A stretch of DNA of 34,363 nt from Ralstonia sp. ASV6 (GTDB lineage Bacteria > Pseudomonadota > Gammaproteobacteria > Burkholderiales > Burkholderiaceae), in NCBI RefSeq assembly GCF_016429285.1, contig NZ_JAELUI010000052.1, positions 1-34,363 of the forward strand, read 5' to 3'. A program made the translations under genes and the position numbers. Shown piece by piece: positions 21,188-29,084 of the stretch. Position 1 is the first letter of the stretch; each line of letters begins with the position of its first letter. The notes under the pieces are model-generated. The model had not been told where the DNA came from, did not search any database, and saw only the letters and a list, made by a program, of their open reading frames with translations.

Positions 21188-23838
21188 TTTTTCTTCCCTT
21201 TCTTCTTGGCCGCGTTGGCTTCTTGTTTCTTCTTGGCCGCTTCTTCCTGCTTCTTTTTCTTGGCCTCTTCTTGCTTGCGCTTTTTCTCTGCCTCTTCTGC
21301 TTGGTACTCTGCCGATGTATCCGGATTCAGTGGGCTGTATTGCTGAAGTTGCTCCACCTGATCGTTGAGCGCACGCAGAGCATGGGAGAAATAGGTTCCA
21401 CGATTGGTTATGTGATTTACACCGCCATTGACTGCTTGTGTTACGCCTCTGACGGCCGCAGGAGTCACCCCGTCATCCGCAGCATGCATTGTAGCCGGGC
21501 GGAAGAAGCTGTAATACCAGCCCGACGAATCGCAAGTTTCAAATGCGTTATTTCCGATCAACTCTTGATTTGGGGGTACCGTATAATCCTTTGTTTTTCT
21601 ATATTCACTATAGGCCGAATACTTTTCCAGTCCAGTAATTTGAATCAAACCCCGACCCTTAAAGTTCTCAGCGTCGTCGGCGTTCCTGTTTCCATTTTTC
21701 TTGTCGTAGTCGTGATCGAGAAAGTATTGTCTATCTCCATTTTCAACCACGTCCGTCAGCAATCCCGTTTCCTGTGAGATCTGCCCCCAGAAATGTGCTT
21801 TGCGCGAAATATCGGCAATACCGTACTTCACAAACGTCCAGTTCAAGTTGCGCCACAGATCAGGAGGCGACGTTTTGGCAGTACTTGGCCCGCGACCAGG
21901 TTCATTGTTGCCGCTGATCAATCTTGCGCGCATGTCCGACCAGAGGGTCACCACGGGAGTAGGTTTTGTGCCAGGTTTGTCATCCGTCCACTCATGTTTC
22001 AGCGGAGTCAGCTGAGTCATTTCTTCTAATGTCAGCCAGTTCGCTTTCCGGAACTGTTTGACGAACTGCAAGGGGTGGAAGAACCATAGCGTGGAACTGT
22101 TGATTCCGTGCCCTGCCAATGCCCCCTTGATGTCATCCCAGAATTGGAATTTCTTAGCAAACGACAAGAACGCCTGATATTCGGCTTCTTTGCCATAGAA
22201 TGGACGCCCTTTCTGCTTCAAATCGGAGTAGCGGCTGTCGTTATGGCTAGCGTCCCACTCAGATGGTGCTTTGCAAATCAAGTGCCTAAGCCATTGTCTG
22301 ATCTCTGGATGGCTCGTCAAATATTGCGCCATCTCATCTTCAGACGTTCGTCCATCATGGTTTGCGTCTGCATCAGCTAACAGCTTAGTTAGGTAAGCAA
22401 CATCAACTTTACCATCGACGTTTGTCTGCTCTTCCTTGACGCGCCGCCAGCCATTAAAGTGTGGAAAGTCCGCATCGGAAAATTTTAGGATGGCTGCTTG
22501 GGCGAGATCTACATAACCAATGTCTTCAGTGCCCGTCCCAAACGGGACTGCCAGCCAGCAATCGGCTGCATTCGACTGCGCCTGATCTACGCCAACGATT
22601 CGGCCAAAGCGCAAAAGGTCTGCGCCAGCGCTCATGCACGCTGAGTACATCCGCTTTGCACGCTGGTACAGATCGTACTCATAGTCCTTCATCTCAAAGG
22701 CTTGGGTGTTGCTGACTAGTGGAACGTATCGTTTTCCCGCTGGACCAGCGTCCTCCTTAAGAACCCGAAAATATCGAGAACCTTTGTGATACCACATCTC
22801 AACTACTAGAGGAGCAGCATTCACCCCAGCTTTCTTATCTGGGAAAAAAACCGAATTTAATCCCCGGCTGTCGTAATACTGCCCCGTTGGCGTCTTCTTT
22901 TTTCCAACAACCTCTGCTGCGATTGTCTTGTCTGTTTTCCCAATAAACCCGTGTGCGGCCCGGCTCGGAGTAGTTACGAACGCTGTACCGACAGGAATGT
23001 AGAAGTACAATTTACCCCATGGCAATCTATCTGACGATTTCTTCTGCGCGACGAGGCTCTCTGTATCGGGAATTTGCTTAAGCTGCTCTTCCGTTGTGAA
23101 GATTTCCACTTGCACCTGGCTTCCATCGTACATTTTCCCTGGATAACCGATGATCTCACGACGATAGATGCGAGGTGCTTTTGCCGGGTCGGCGAACGTC
23201 AGCAATTGATCGGAGGCGATCGTCCGCAGTGGCCGGCCAAAATCATCTTCATTGGGGCCGCGACGCACTCCCGTCGCCTTCTCGGCCTCTGCACTCGCCA
23301 AATGCATGTACAACGAGAAATATGTGAACTTGATAGGTTCAAGTTTGGCCTCTTGCCCATTCGCAGCAGGAATAAGCTTCGCGCCAATCTCTGTATCATG
23401 CCTCAGCAAAACAAAGCCGCGTTCACATGCGGAGCCATGTGAGTCCTTGATTGGCTCTTTGGGATAAAGCGCGGCCACTAAAATGCCATCAGCCACTGCA
23501 CGAATGGCTTGCAGAGTATTGCTGATCGATAGATGAATTCCACCATGCCACCTCCGATCAAAGCTGATCGGATAGGTGCCATGCATCGCCTGCTGCTCCA
23601 TCGCAATGGCGTCGGTCTCGCTCAGTGGCCGATTGGGCACATTTACTGGCGCGGGCTGGTCGATGAGTTCTTTTGCGAACTCATCGTCCTCAGTCTCGGA
23701 AAGCTCGCCGGGGCGATTCTCCATGCGATTCTTCGACTGATCGCTCTTGGGAAGAGCGGCAGGTTTCCACTCCTTCTGGCCGACAAATACTTCGCCGGCT
23801 TCCTTGCCTTGGGGCAGGATTGGGTACGAAATCAACAT
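21184..23838 (-). CDS. T6SS cell-wall effector with M23-like and GH19-like domains, EF-hand loop and basic tail
   Basis: This 884-residue protein starts MLISYPIL, 5 bp after the full vgrG. An M23-like region covers about residues 90-260 (RRWHGGIHLSISNTLQAIRA, YFSLYMHLA, VQVEIFTTEE). The expected metal ligands are partly replaced, more so than in the module B effector. A canonical 12-residue EF-hand loop, DANHDGRTSEDE, lies at residues 491-502. The C-terminal catalytic region (about 665-840) is GH19/endolysin-like: AHFWGQISQETGLL (Glu in ETG), ENGDRQYF, FKGRGLIQITGLEKYSAY. The last 40 or so residues are a lysine/glutamate/alanine-rich coiled tail ending KKKGKKK. There is no signal peptide. It should cleave peptidoglycan after VgrG delivery, and the immunity gene overlaps by 4 bp. 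Confidence 0.75.
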   Translation of the reverse strand: MLISYPILPQGKEAGEVFVGQKEWKPAALPKSDQSKNRMENRPGELSETEDDEFAKELIDQPAPVNVPNRPLSETDAIAMEQQAMHGTYPISFDRRWHGGIHLSISNTLQAIRAVADGILVAALYPKEPIKDSHGSACERGFVLLRHDTEIGAKLIPAANGQEAKLEPIKFTYFSLYMHLASAEAEKATGVRRGPNEDDFGRPLRTIASDQLLTFADPAKAPRIYRREIIGYPGKMYDGSQVQVEIFTTEEQLKQIPDTESLVAQKKSSDRLPWGKLYFYIPVGTAFVTTPSRAAHGFIGKTDKTIAAEVVGKKKTPTGQYYDSRGLNSVFFPDKKAGVNAAPLVVEMWYHKGSRYFRVLKEDAGPAGKRYVPLVSNTQAFEMKDYEYDLYQRAKRMYSACMSAGADLLRFGRIVGVDQAQSNAADCWLAVPFGTGTEDIGYVDLAQAAILKFSDADFPHFNGWRRVKEEQTNVDGKVDVAYLTKLLADADANHDGRTSEDEMAQYLTSHPEIRQWLRHLICKAPSEWDASHNDSRYSDLKQKGRPFYGKEAEYQAFLSFAKKFQFWDDIKGALAGHGINSSTLWFFHPLQFVKQFRKANWLTLEEMTQLTPLKHEWTDDKPGTKPTPVVTLWSDMRARLISGNNEPGRGPSTAKTSPPDLWRNLNWTFVKYGIADISRKAHFWGQISQETGLLTDVVENGDRQYFLDHDYDKKNGNRNADDAENFKGRGLIQITGLEKYSAYSEYRKTKDYTVPPNQELIGNNAFETCDSSGWYYSFFRPATMHAADDGVTPAAVRGVTQAVNGGVNHITNRGTYFSHALRALNDQVEQLQQYSPLNPDTSAEYQAEEAEKKRKQEEAKKKKQEEAAKKKQEANAAKKKGKKK

Positions 23839-23843
23839 AATAG

Positions 23844-26708
23844 TTACAGGGAGAAGCGGTAGGTACCAGGCAAATTGATGTCGGAACTGGTGCTGGCTGG
23901 CAATGGATATGGTTGACTCACCGGCCCCTCAAACGTCCGCTGCGCCGCCTTATACGTAATCGGCCCAGCACACTCCACGGTAATGTTCCCCCCCTCAAGC
24001 GTGATCGACGCCCCGCCCGCCGTAGCAATGCGAATCCGCTTGGCCGCCGCAAAGTCCACGTTCATGTTGGCCGACACCAGCTTCAGGTCCTGCTTGGCCA
24101 TCAGCTTGAGCACGTCGTGCTGGGCCTGCACGTCGATGTTGTCCTGCCCCGCGGTGATCTGCAGCCCGATGTTGTTGTCACCGGCCTTGGACAAACCCGC
24201 CGCTACGCCAATCGCCTGACCGGCATGCATACGCGCCTGCTTGCCAATGGCGAGGTTGGTGTCCTGCCCGCTGCCCAGGGCGATGCTCTCGCCGTTGGAG
24301 AACTGCAAGTCTTGCCCCGCCACCATCACCAGGCCAGCCCGGCCGGCAAGGTGCGCCATGGCTTCGCCCTGCTGCGGCACCTTGCCTTGCGTGGCGGTGT
24401 TGCCGGCGCTGGCGTCTTGCTTGGCGGCATCCAATGCCTTGCCGTCGACCATGCCTGCCGCAGCCTTGGCCTGCTTGCCCAGCGGTGCGTCGTCATCCTT
24501 GGCGGTAGCGAGTGCCGCGGTCTGGTGCGTGACAGCACCTTGCCCAAGCGATGCGGTCAGCGCCTTGGCTTGCTTGATGAGCGCAATGCCCGCCGCGTTG
24601 TCGCCGGTGGGTAGCGCTTTGCCACTGGCGGCATCCCGATAGGTGGTGAGCAGCAAACCCGCCTGACCACGCACGGCGGCGTGCCCATCGGTACGCAACT
24701 CGAAGCCCTGACCACGGAAGGTGCCGCGCCTGTTGTCTTGCTGATGGACGAGGTGACCCAGGTTGAGCTGGCTGTACTGCTGCGTGGTGGCGAGCTGCGT
24801 GCGCAACTGGCCGTCGCTGTCGTCAAAGACGAGTTGGTTGTAGCCGCTGCCGCCATGTTCGGCGCTCTTGAAGCCGGTGTGTGCGGCGGCATTGCGGTGG
24901 CCTTCGGCTTCGGTGCCCATGCCGTGCCACGCTGGGCTGTGACCACCAGCCACGTTGCCTTGCGCACTGGCGGCGCTGTCGCTGCCTTGCTTGTAAAGTG
25001 CGGCGCCATCGCTCTGGCCAGATGCGCCTTGCCCACCCGGCGTGGGCGCGATACCGGCCTCGCCCTGCCCGTTGTACAGCGCGCCAATCACGACGGGTTG
25101 GTCGATATCATCTTCGCTGAACTTGACGAGCACTTCCTGGCCGATGCGTGGCAGCCACTGCCAGCCCATGCCTGAACCAGCCTGGCGCTGCGCGACGCGC
25201 ACCCAACGGGTGCTGCGGTCGTCAGCGCGCTCACCTTGTTGCCATGGGAAGCGAACGCGGATTTCGCCGGCGGGGGTCGTGTGGTGTTCGCCATCGCCAC
25301 CCGCCTGAGTCTGGCCGTCGGGGCCAACCACGATGGCGCTATGCACACCCTGCGCGGTAGGTGCGGAGTACAGCCGCCCCGTCTCGGGTTCTGTCACCGC
25401 AGGGCGCCAGGGGCGGCGGGCATCGCTCGCGCGGAACCAGCCGACATAGCCATGCTTGCGTGCGGCGGCAAGCAGATCGCCGGTGGGCGCAAAGCGCTCG
25501 ACAGGTTCATCCGCCTCCTGAAAACCGAATACGCCGGGGCCGGATTCTGGTGCATCAGGCGGCGTATCGAACAGCAGCGAGGCATCGAGCCCGCCCAACC
25601 GCTGGCCCAGCGCGAGATGCGTGTCGGCCGTCAGGTTGTTGATGCCGCAGTGTTCGACCAGATCCATCAGCAGCGGATACGGTGCACTGGCATCCGCATT
25701 GGGGTCTTGCGGCAGATGCGGGCAGTCGCGCAACTGCAGTCGCGTGCCGCTGCGCAGCGTGCGCACCGTGCCACGGCCGGAGAACAGCAGCGCACGCGCC
25801 TCCAGGCTTTCCATGACCTGCTCGGCAACGCGCTGTGCGTTGGCGGCATCGGGCGCCAGCGATGGGCTGATCGACAGATACGCGTCCGGGCTGCCGGATG
25901 CGGCACCTGCGCGTGCCGGTGCATGGCCGCGCACGCTGCTCTTGCCTTCCGGGTCCCACGCGGCCACGGCCACTCCGCCCACCGTCGTGCGGCTGTGGCA
26001 GGCGAGTTGTTGGATGGCGTCGCTTTCTTCCTGGCTGTGCGCGCGGTGGTAGCGAATGCCGCCACCGGCAGCCGATTCCGTGTCTTCAGCCAACTGCGTG
26101 CTGTCGGCAAAGAACACCAGCGTATGACCACCATGCGCCTGCTCGTCTTCGACCGTGGTGAAGCCAAGCCCGGCTTCTGCCAGCAGGCGTGTGACGAAGT
26201 GGTAGTCGGTCTCGCGAAACTGCGCGATGTGGCTGCGCGTGCCGAAGTCGTTCATGCGCGCCTCGGCGCCAGCGGCATAGCGCCACGACGCGTACGGTGC
26301 GTATGGGTTCAATACCTGCTCAAAGATGTCCGCCAGCGGCCGGTTCTGGAACACCTGGCTGTGGCGCTGCTGCGTCGCCAGCCAGAACCAGGGCACGACG
26401 GTCAGGCGATAGCGCGTCAGGCTGCCGTCTGCGCCCAGCTTTTCAGCCAGGCGGATGAGCCCGGTACGCTTGGCTTGCGTGCCGTTGGCCAAGGTTGTGA
26501 CCAGCGTCACGCGTTGGCCGAGCAGAGACTTGAGTGCGATGCGTGCGTTGGCACTGACCGCCACCACGCGCCACTCGAACAGCTCAGAGAGCGCCTCGCG
26601 GCCGAGCCACGCTTCCACCGCCAGGTCGGCCAGCGGGCCTTCGCCTTCCAGGGCATACAGTCGATGCGCCGGAGCAAAGAGATTCTGGAGAAGGGTCGTT
26701 ACGTCCAT
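23844..26708 (-). CDS. vgrG: VgrG spike protein (full length)
   Basis: This 954-residue protein has the complete VgrG layout. The gp27-like base covers about residues 1-380 (FAPAHRLYALEGEGPLADLA, LSELFEWRV and the typical QFRETDYHFVTRLLAEAGLG). The gp5 OB domain follows near 450-560 (SAPTAQGVHSAIVVGPDG, GEIRVRFPWQ, GWQWLPRIGQEVLVKF, VVIGALYNG). The DUF2345 beta-helix runs to about 930, and a variable tail ends NLPGTYRFSL. It forms the membrane-puncturing trimer on the Hcp tube and carries the effector encoded 5 bp downstream. Its C-terminal DNA (23931-25344) is repeated in the truncated vgrG of module B. The start ATG at 26708 is preceded by a 172-bp spacer after the membrane-protein gene. 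Confidence 0.92.
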   Translation of the reverse strand: MDVTTLLQNLFAPAHRLYALEGEGPLADLAVEAWLGREALSELFEWRVVAVSANARIALKSLLGQRVTLVTTLANGTQAKRTGLIRLAEKLGADGSLTRYRLTVVPWFWLATQQRHSQVFQNRPLADIFEQVLNPYAPYASWRYAAGAEARMNDFGTRSHIAQFRETDYHFVTRLLAEAGLGFTTVEDEQAHGGHTLVFFADSTQLAEDTESAAGGGIRYHRAHSQEESDAIQQLACHSRTTVGGVAVAAWDPEGKSSVRGHAPARAGAASGSPDAYLSISPSLAPDAANAQRVAEQVMESLEARALLFSGRGTVRTLRSGTRLQLRDCPHLPQDPNADASAPYPLLMDLVEHCGINNLTADTHLALGQRLGGLDASLLFDTPPDAPESGPGVFGFQEADEPVERFAPTGDLLAAARKHGYVGWFRASDARRPWRPAVTEPETGRLYSAPTAQGVHSAIVVGPDGQTQAGGDGEHHTTPAGEIRVRFPWQQGERADDRSTRWVRVAQRQAGSGMGWQWLPRIGQEVLVKFSEDDIDQPVVIGALYNGQGEAGIAPTPGGQGASGQSDGAALYKQGSDSAASAQGNVAGGHSPAWHGMGTEAEGHRNAAAHTGFKSAEHGGSGYNQLVFDDSDGQLRTQLATTQQYSQLNLGHLVHQQDNRRGTFRGQGFELRTDGHAAVRGQAGLLLTTYRDAASGKALPTGDNAAGIALIKQAKALTASLGQGAVTHQTAALATAKDDDAPLGKQAKAAAGMVDGKALDAAKQDASAGNTATQGKVPQQGEAMAHLAGRAGLVMVAGQDLQFSNGESIALGSGQDTNLAIGKQARMHAGQAIGVAAGLSKAGDNNIGLQITAGQDNIDVQAQHDVLKLMAKQDLKLVSANMNVDFAAAKRIRIATAGGASITLEGGNITVECAGPITYKAAQRTFEGPVSQPYPLPASTSSDINLPGTYRFSL
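23931..25344. repeat. vgrG: 1.4-kb vgrG repeat, copy in module A
   Basis: This is the partner of 17671-19084. It covers the OB-domain end, linker and DUF2345 region of vgrG. Similarity ends at the variable tail on one side and at the OB-domain start on the other. Confidence 0.9.
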
Positions 26709-26784
26709 TCGCTGTCCGATACTGCAACGACGGGCGCATCACGTGAGACATGGTGACGTGAAGCCGGCGCGCATGCATTGTGTG

Positions 26785-26817
26785 GGCGGCGCATTGTCCC
26801 GCATTGCGCCAGCCGCC
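26785..26817. other. GC-rich hairpin between membrane-protein gene and vgrG
   Basis: GGCGGC and GCCGCC enclose a smaller dyad (GCATTG/GGCGCA type), giving an imperfect stem-loop in the 172-bp spacer 26709-26880. There is no T-run, so it is not a standard terminator. It may modulate transcription between the two genes. Confidence 0.25.
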
Positions 26818-26880
26818 TGATTAACGCCTGGCAACACAAACATCGCCGGGCGATTGCCCTTCCGGACATCCACCGAGCGG

Positions 26881-27624
26881 CTATTTCCCCTTGTAATTGG
26901 GTTGAGTGGCCGGTTGATTGGCGTTTTGTGGCGCAAGCAATGCCGCCAGCAAATCGGCATCCGGATCATCCGGTGTCAATCCGCCTTTACGGTTCTTGGC
27001 TTTTGTCGTTGCCTGCGGTTTCGCCTTTGTAATTTGTGCCGCCTTGACTGGCGTATTGGTTGATTTTGCAACCAGCTTGGCGGTTTCCGCCTTGGCTTGC
27101 GGCGTATCACCCGATTTGGCCGTCACGGCTTGCTGCACCGTGGTCGAGGTATGGGCATCCTTTGCAGGGGCATCGGCAGTTGCCTTGGCGGTTTGCACAT
27201 CCTTGCCCGGCTTGTCCAGCGTGTGCTCGTCGTTGGGGGCCACGTTGACGATGGTGGCCGCGGGGGCCGTGGCACTCTCGCTGGCAGCCGCTGCGGGCGT
27301 GGCTGCCGTCACCTGCGTGGGCTCGGCTGCGGCCTGCTGTGCGGCTGCAGGCGTGGCAGGCGTCGTGTGTTCGGCCACTTGCGGCGCACTCTGATCGCCC
27401 GACGGGTTCAGCGCCACCCACGCCCCGACGCCCGCCACCAGCACCGCGATGACCGCCGCGATGCCATAGCGACGCCCCGCGCTCTTGGGCGGCTTGCCAC
27501 CCGCCCCGACCCTGCCTTCCAGGCTCGCGAGGATGCGTGTATGGCCAGCCTCATCAGTTTCAGACTGGGAGTTGAAGAGCGTCGGAGGCCCTTCTTTTTT
27601 CAAATCGCCGTTATTACTCATCAC
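26881..27624 (-). CDS. T6SS-linked single-pass membrane protein, Ala/Thr/Lys-rich
   Basis: This 247-residue protein has a short cytoplasmic N-terminus, one transmembrane helix at about residues 53-72 (YGIAAVIAVLVAGVGAWVAL) and a long low-complexity alanine/threonine/proline-rich periplasmic part. A basic segment (KPQATTKAKNRKGG) follows, then DPDADLLAALLAPQNANQ near the C-terminus. The orientation is TonB/TolA-like but no TonB domain is seen. The C-terminal pattern of a basic stretch followed by (D)xDADxLAxxLA recurs in the small secreted proteins at 13140 and 19997. It lies upstream of vgrG on the same strand and divergent from the T6SS core operon. Function is unknown. Confidence 0.6.
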   Translation of the reverse strand: MMSNNGDLKKEGPPTLFNSQSETDEAGHTRILASLEGRVGAGGKPPKSAGRRYGIAAVIAVLVAGVGAWVALNPSGDQSAPQVAEHTTPATPAAAQQAAAEPTQVTAATPAAAASESATAPAATIVNVAPNDEHTLDKPGKDVQTAKATADAPAKDAHTSTTVQQAVTAKSGDTPQAKAETAKLVAKSTNTPVKAAQITKAKPQATTKAKNRKGGLTPDDPDADLLAALLAPQNANQPATQPNYKGK

Positions 27625-27910
27625 GGGTCCAGAATTGAAATAGAATGCGCGGCGAGCGTATGCGTATCAAAAACAACGTCCGAGCATCAGGTACGACAAA
27701 ATATGCCGATTCCGGTTGTGGCTGCTGATTCTAAGTCTGGCCTAGCTGAAAGACAAATGCTTAGGAAAGACACGCGCTTTCTTTATCGTTTGTTAATGAA
27801 GCGAAACCTAAAATCGGCTGAATTTTTATCGTTTCATAATATTTTCAATCTCTGAATACAGATATAAATCAGACTGAATTGATATAGACGCCTACGCTCC
27901 GCAGGTCAGT
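27625..27910. promoter_or_regulatory. Divergent AT-rich control region of the T6SS
   Basis: These 286 bp separate the minus-strand vgrG modules from the plus-strand T6SS core operon and are much richer in AT than their surroundings. TTTATCGTTT occurs twice in direct orientation (27782-27791 and 27825-27834), 43 bp apart, about four helical turns. TATAAA near 27862 and several AT-rich hexamers could be -10 elements, but no full promoter is convincing. AGGT lies 6 nt before the M15 peptidase ATG. Confidence 0.45.
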
Positions 27911-28771
27911 ATGGTTTTCGTTGTTCTCGCCCTCTACTTCGTCGCCATGGTGGTGGTGGCTGCAGTGTTGCTGTTGCCGTCGGTTCGGCAACGCTGCGCT
28001 GCGGTCGTGCGCGCGCAGTGGCAGCGCCTGAGCGCCGGTGCGGCCGTGGTCGGCGCGCGCTCGGCAGGGTCGCTGCGCGGGTCGGTGGACAGTGCAGCGT
28101 CGAATGCGTCTGCGTTCAAGCGGTTCGTGGCGCGCCGGAAACTGCTGCTGGCGGGCGCGCTGGGTGTGCTGTCTGTGCCACCCATCGTGGCGCTGGCGCT
28201 GCGTGAACAGCAGTCGTTCGAGTTTGACGATGATCAGGTGCGTGAACCGGACCCGCACATCTCTGCGCTGCTCAACGGGGAACGGCTGATCCCGCCGCCG
28301 CCGTTGCCGCCCGAGGTGTTCACCACGCGCGAGGTCGAGCTGATCCGCCCGGCAATCCGCGATGCAAGCCGCGACTGGAACCTGCTCGACGCCGATTTCC
28401 GCCAGCGTCTGCTGCTCGTCTACAAGATCATGCGCGACGAACACGGTTACGAGATGGCGCTGCTCGAAGGCTTTCGCAGCCCCGATCGGCAAGCCAAGCT
28501 GGCGGCGATGGGTAGCAACGTCACGCAGGCCGGGGCGTATCAGAGCTACCACCAGTACGGCCTGGCGGCAGACAGCGCGTTCTTCCGCGACGGCAAGCTG
28601 GTGATTAGCGAGAAAGATCCTTGGGCGATGCGCGGCTACGAGTTGTATGGGCAAACGGCGGAATCGGTCGGCCTCGTGTGGGGCGGCCGCTGGAAGATGA
28701 TGGACTTGGGCCACGTGGAGCTGCGCCGCAAGGGCGTACTCGGCAAGCGCCCCGAGGCGCCAGGCCAATGA
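27911..28771 (+). CDS. tagX: T6SS-associated M15 (VanY/CwlK-like) peptidase, TagX-like
   Basis: This 286-residue protein has two N-terminal hydrophobic segments (about 1-23 and 78-98) that anchor it in the inner membrane. A C-terminal M15 peptidase domain covers about 140-275. Zinc ligands fit H214 and D221 in SYHQYGLAADSAFF and H268 in GHVEL, with E251 before VGLVWGGRW as catalytic base. TagX of Acinetobacter is a known M15-type L,D-endopeptidase that opens peptidoglycan for T6SS assembly. The domain, membrane anchor and position at the head of the T6SS operon support the same role here. PAAR, a ketosynthase-like gene and tssM follow on the same strand. Confidence 0.8.
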   Translation: MVFVVLALYFVAMVVVAAVLLLPSVRQRCAAVVRAQWQRLSAGAAVVGARSAGSLRGSVDSAASNASAFKRFVARRKLLLAGALGVLSVPPIVALALREQQSFEFDDDQVREPDPHISALLNGERLIPPPPLPPEVFTTREVELIRPAIRDASRDWNLLDADFRQRLLLVYKIMRDEHGYEMALLEGFRSPDRQAKLAAMGSNVTQAGAYQSYHQYGLAADSAFFRDGKLVISEKDPWAMRGYELYGQTAESVGLVWGGRWKMMDLGHVELRRKGVLGKRPEAPGQ

Positions 28772-28807
28772 CGAATCGATGAATCGAACACATACGGGGA
28801 GCAAGCA

Positions 28808-29077
28808 ATGACACGTCCCTTCATCCTGCTGGGTGACAAGACGGACCACGGCGGTGTGGTGATCAGCGCGTCGGGCAATACGTCCACGGGCGGCAAGGGC
28901 ATCGCCTGTGTGGGCGACAAGGTCACCTGCCCCAAGCAGGGGCATGGCGGCACCACGGTCATCGTCACCGGAGACCCGAACGTCATCATCGATGGCAAGC
29001 AGGCTGCGCGCCACGGTGATAAGACCGCCTGCGGCGCCACGCTCCTGTCCAGCCAGGGCAACACGGGCAGCATCTGA
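28808..29077 (+). CDS. PAAR-domain spike tip protein
   Basis: This 89-residue protein is a single PAAR domain: FILLGDKTDHGGVVISAS, GKGIACVGDKVTCPKQGHGG, then TGDPNVIIDGKQAARHGDKT. Conserved H14, C34, H46 and H69 are consistent with the zinc-binding tip. PAAR proteins cap the VgrG trimer and sharpen the T6SS spike. With no C-terminal extension this one is a plain tip and not a specialised effector. It lies 36 bp after the M15 gene, with GGGGAG upstream of its ATG. Confidence 0.92.
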   Translation: MTRPFILLGDKTDHGGVVISASGNTSTGGKGIACVGDKVTCPKQGHGGTTVIVTGDPNVIIDGKQAARHGDKTACGATLLSSQGNTGSI

Positions 29078-29084
29078 GAACGAC

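Noticed and set aside
17671-25344. The 1.4-kb repeat as an insertion sequence
   Set aside because: It is coding sequence of vgrG, with no transposase, terminal inverted repeats or target duplication.
25236-26756. 506-codon plus-strand frame opposite vgrG
   Set aside because: Antisense shadow of the gp27/gp5 part of VgrG, with no recognisable domain.
28908-29084. Upstream extension of the ketosynthase-like frame
   Set aside because: It lies inside the PAAR gene in another frame. The membrane protein starts naturally at 29085.
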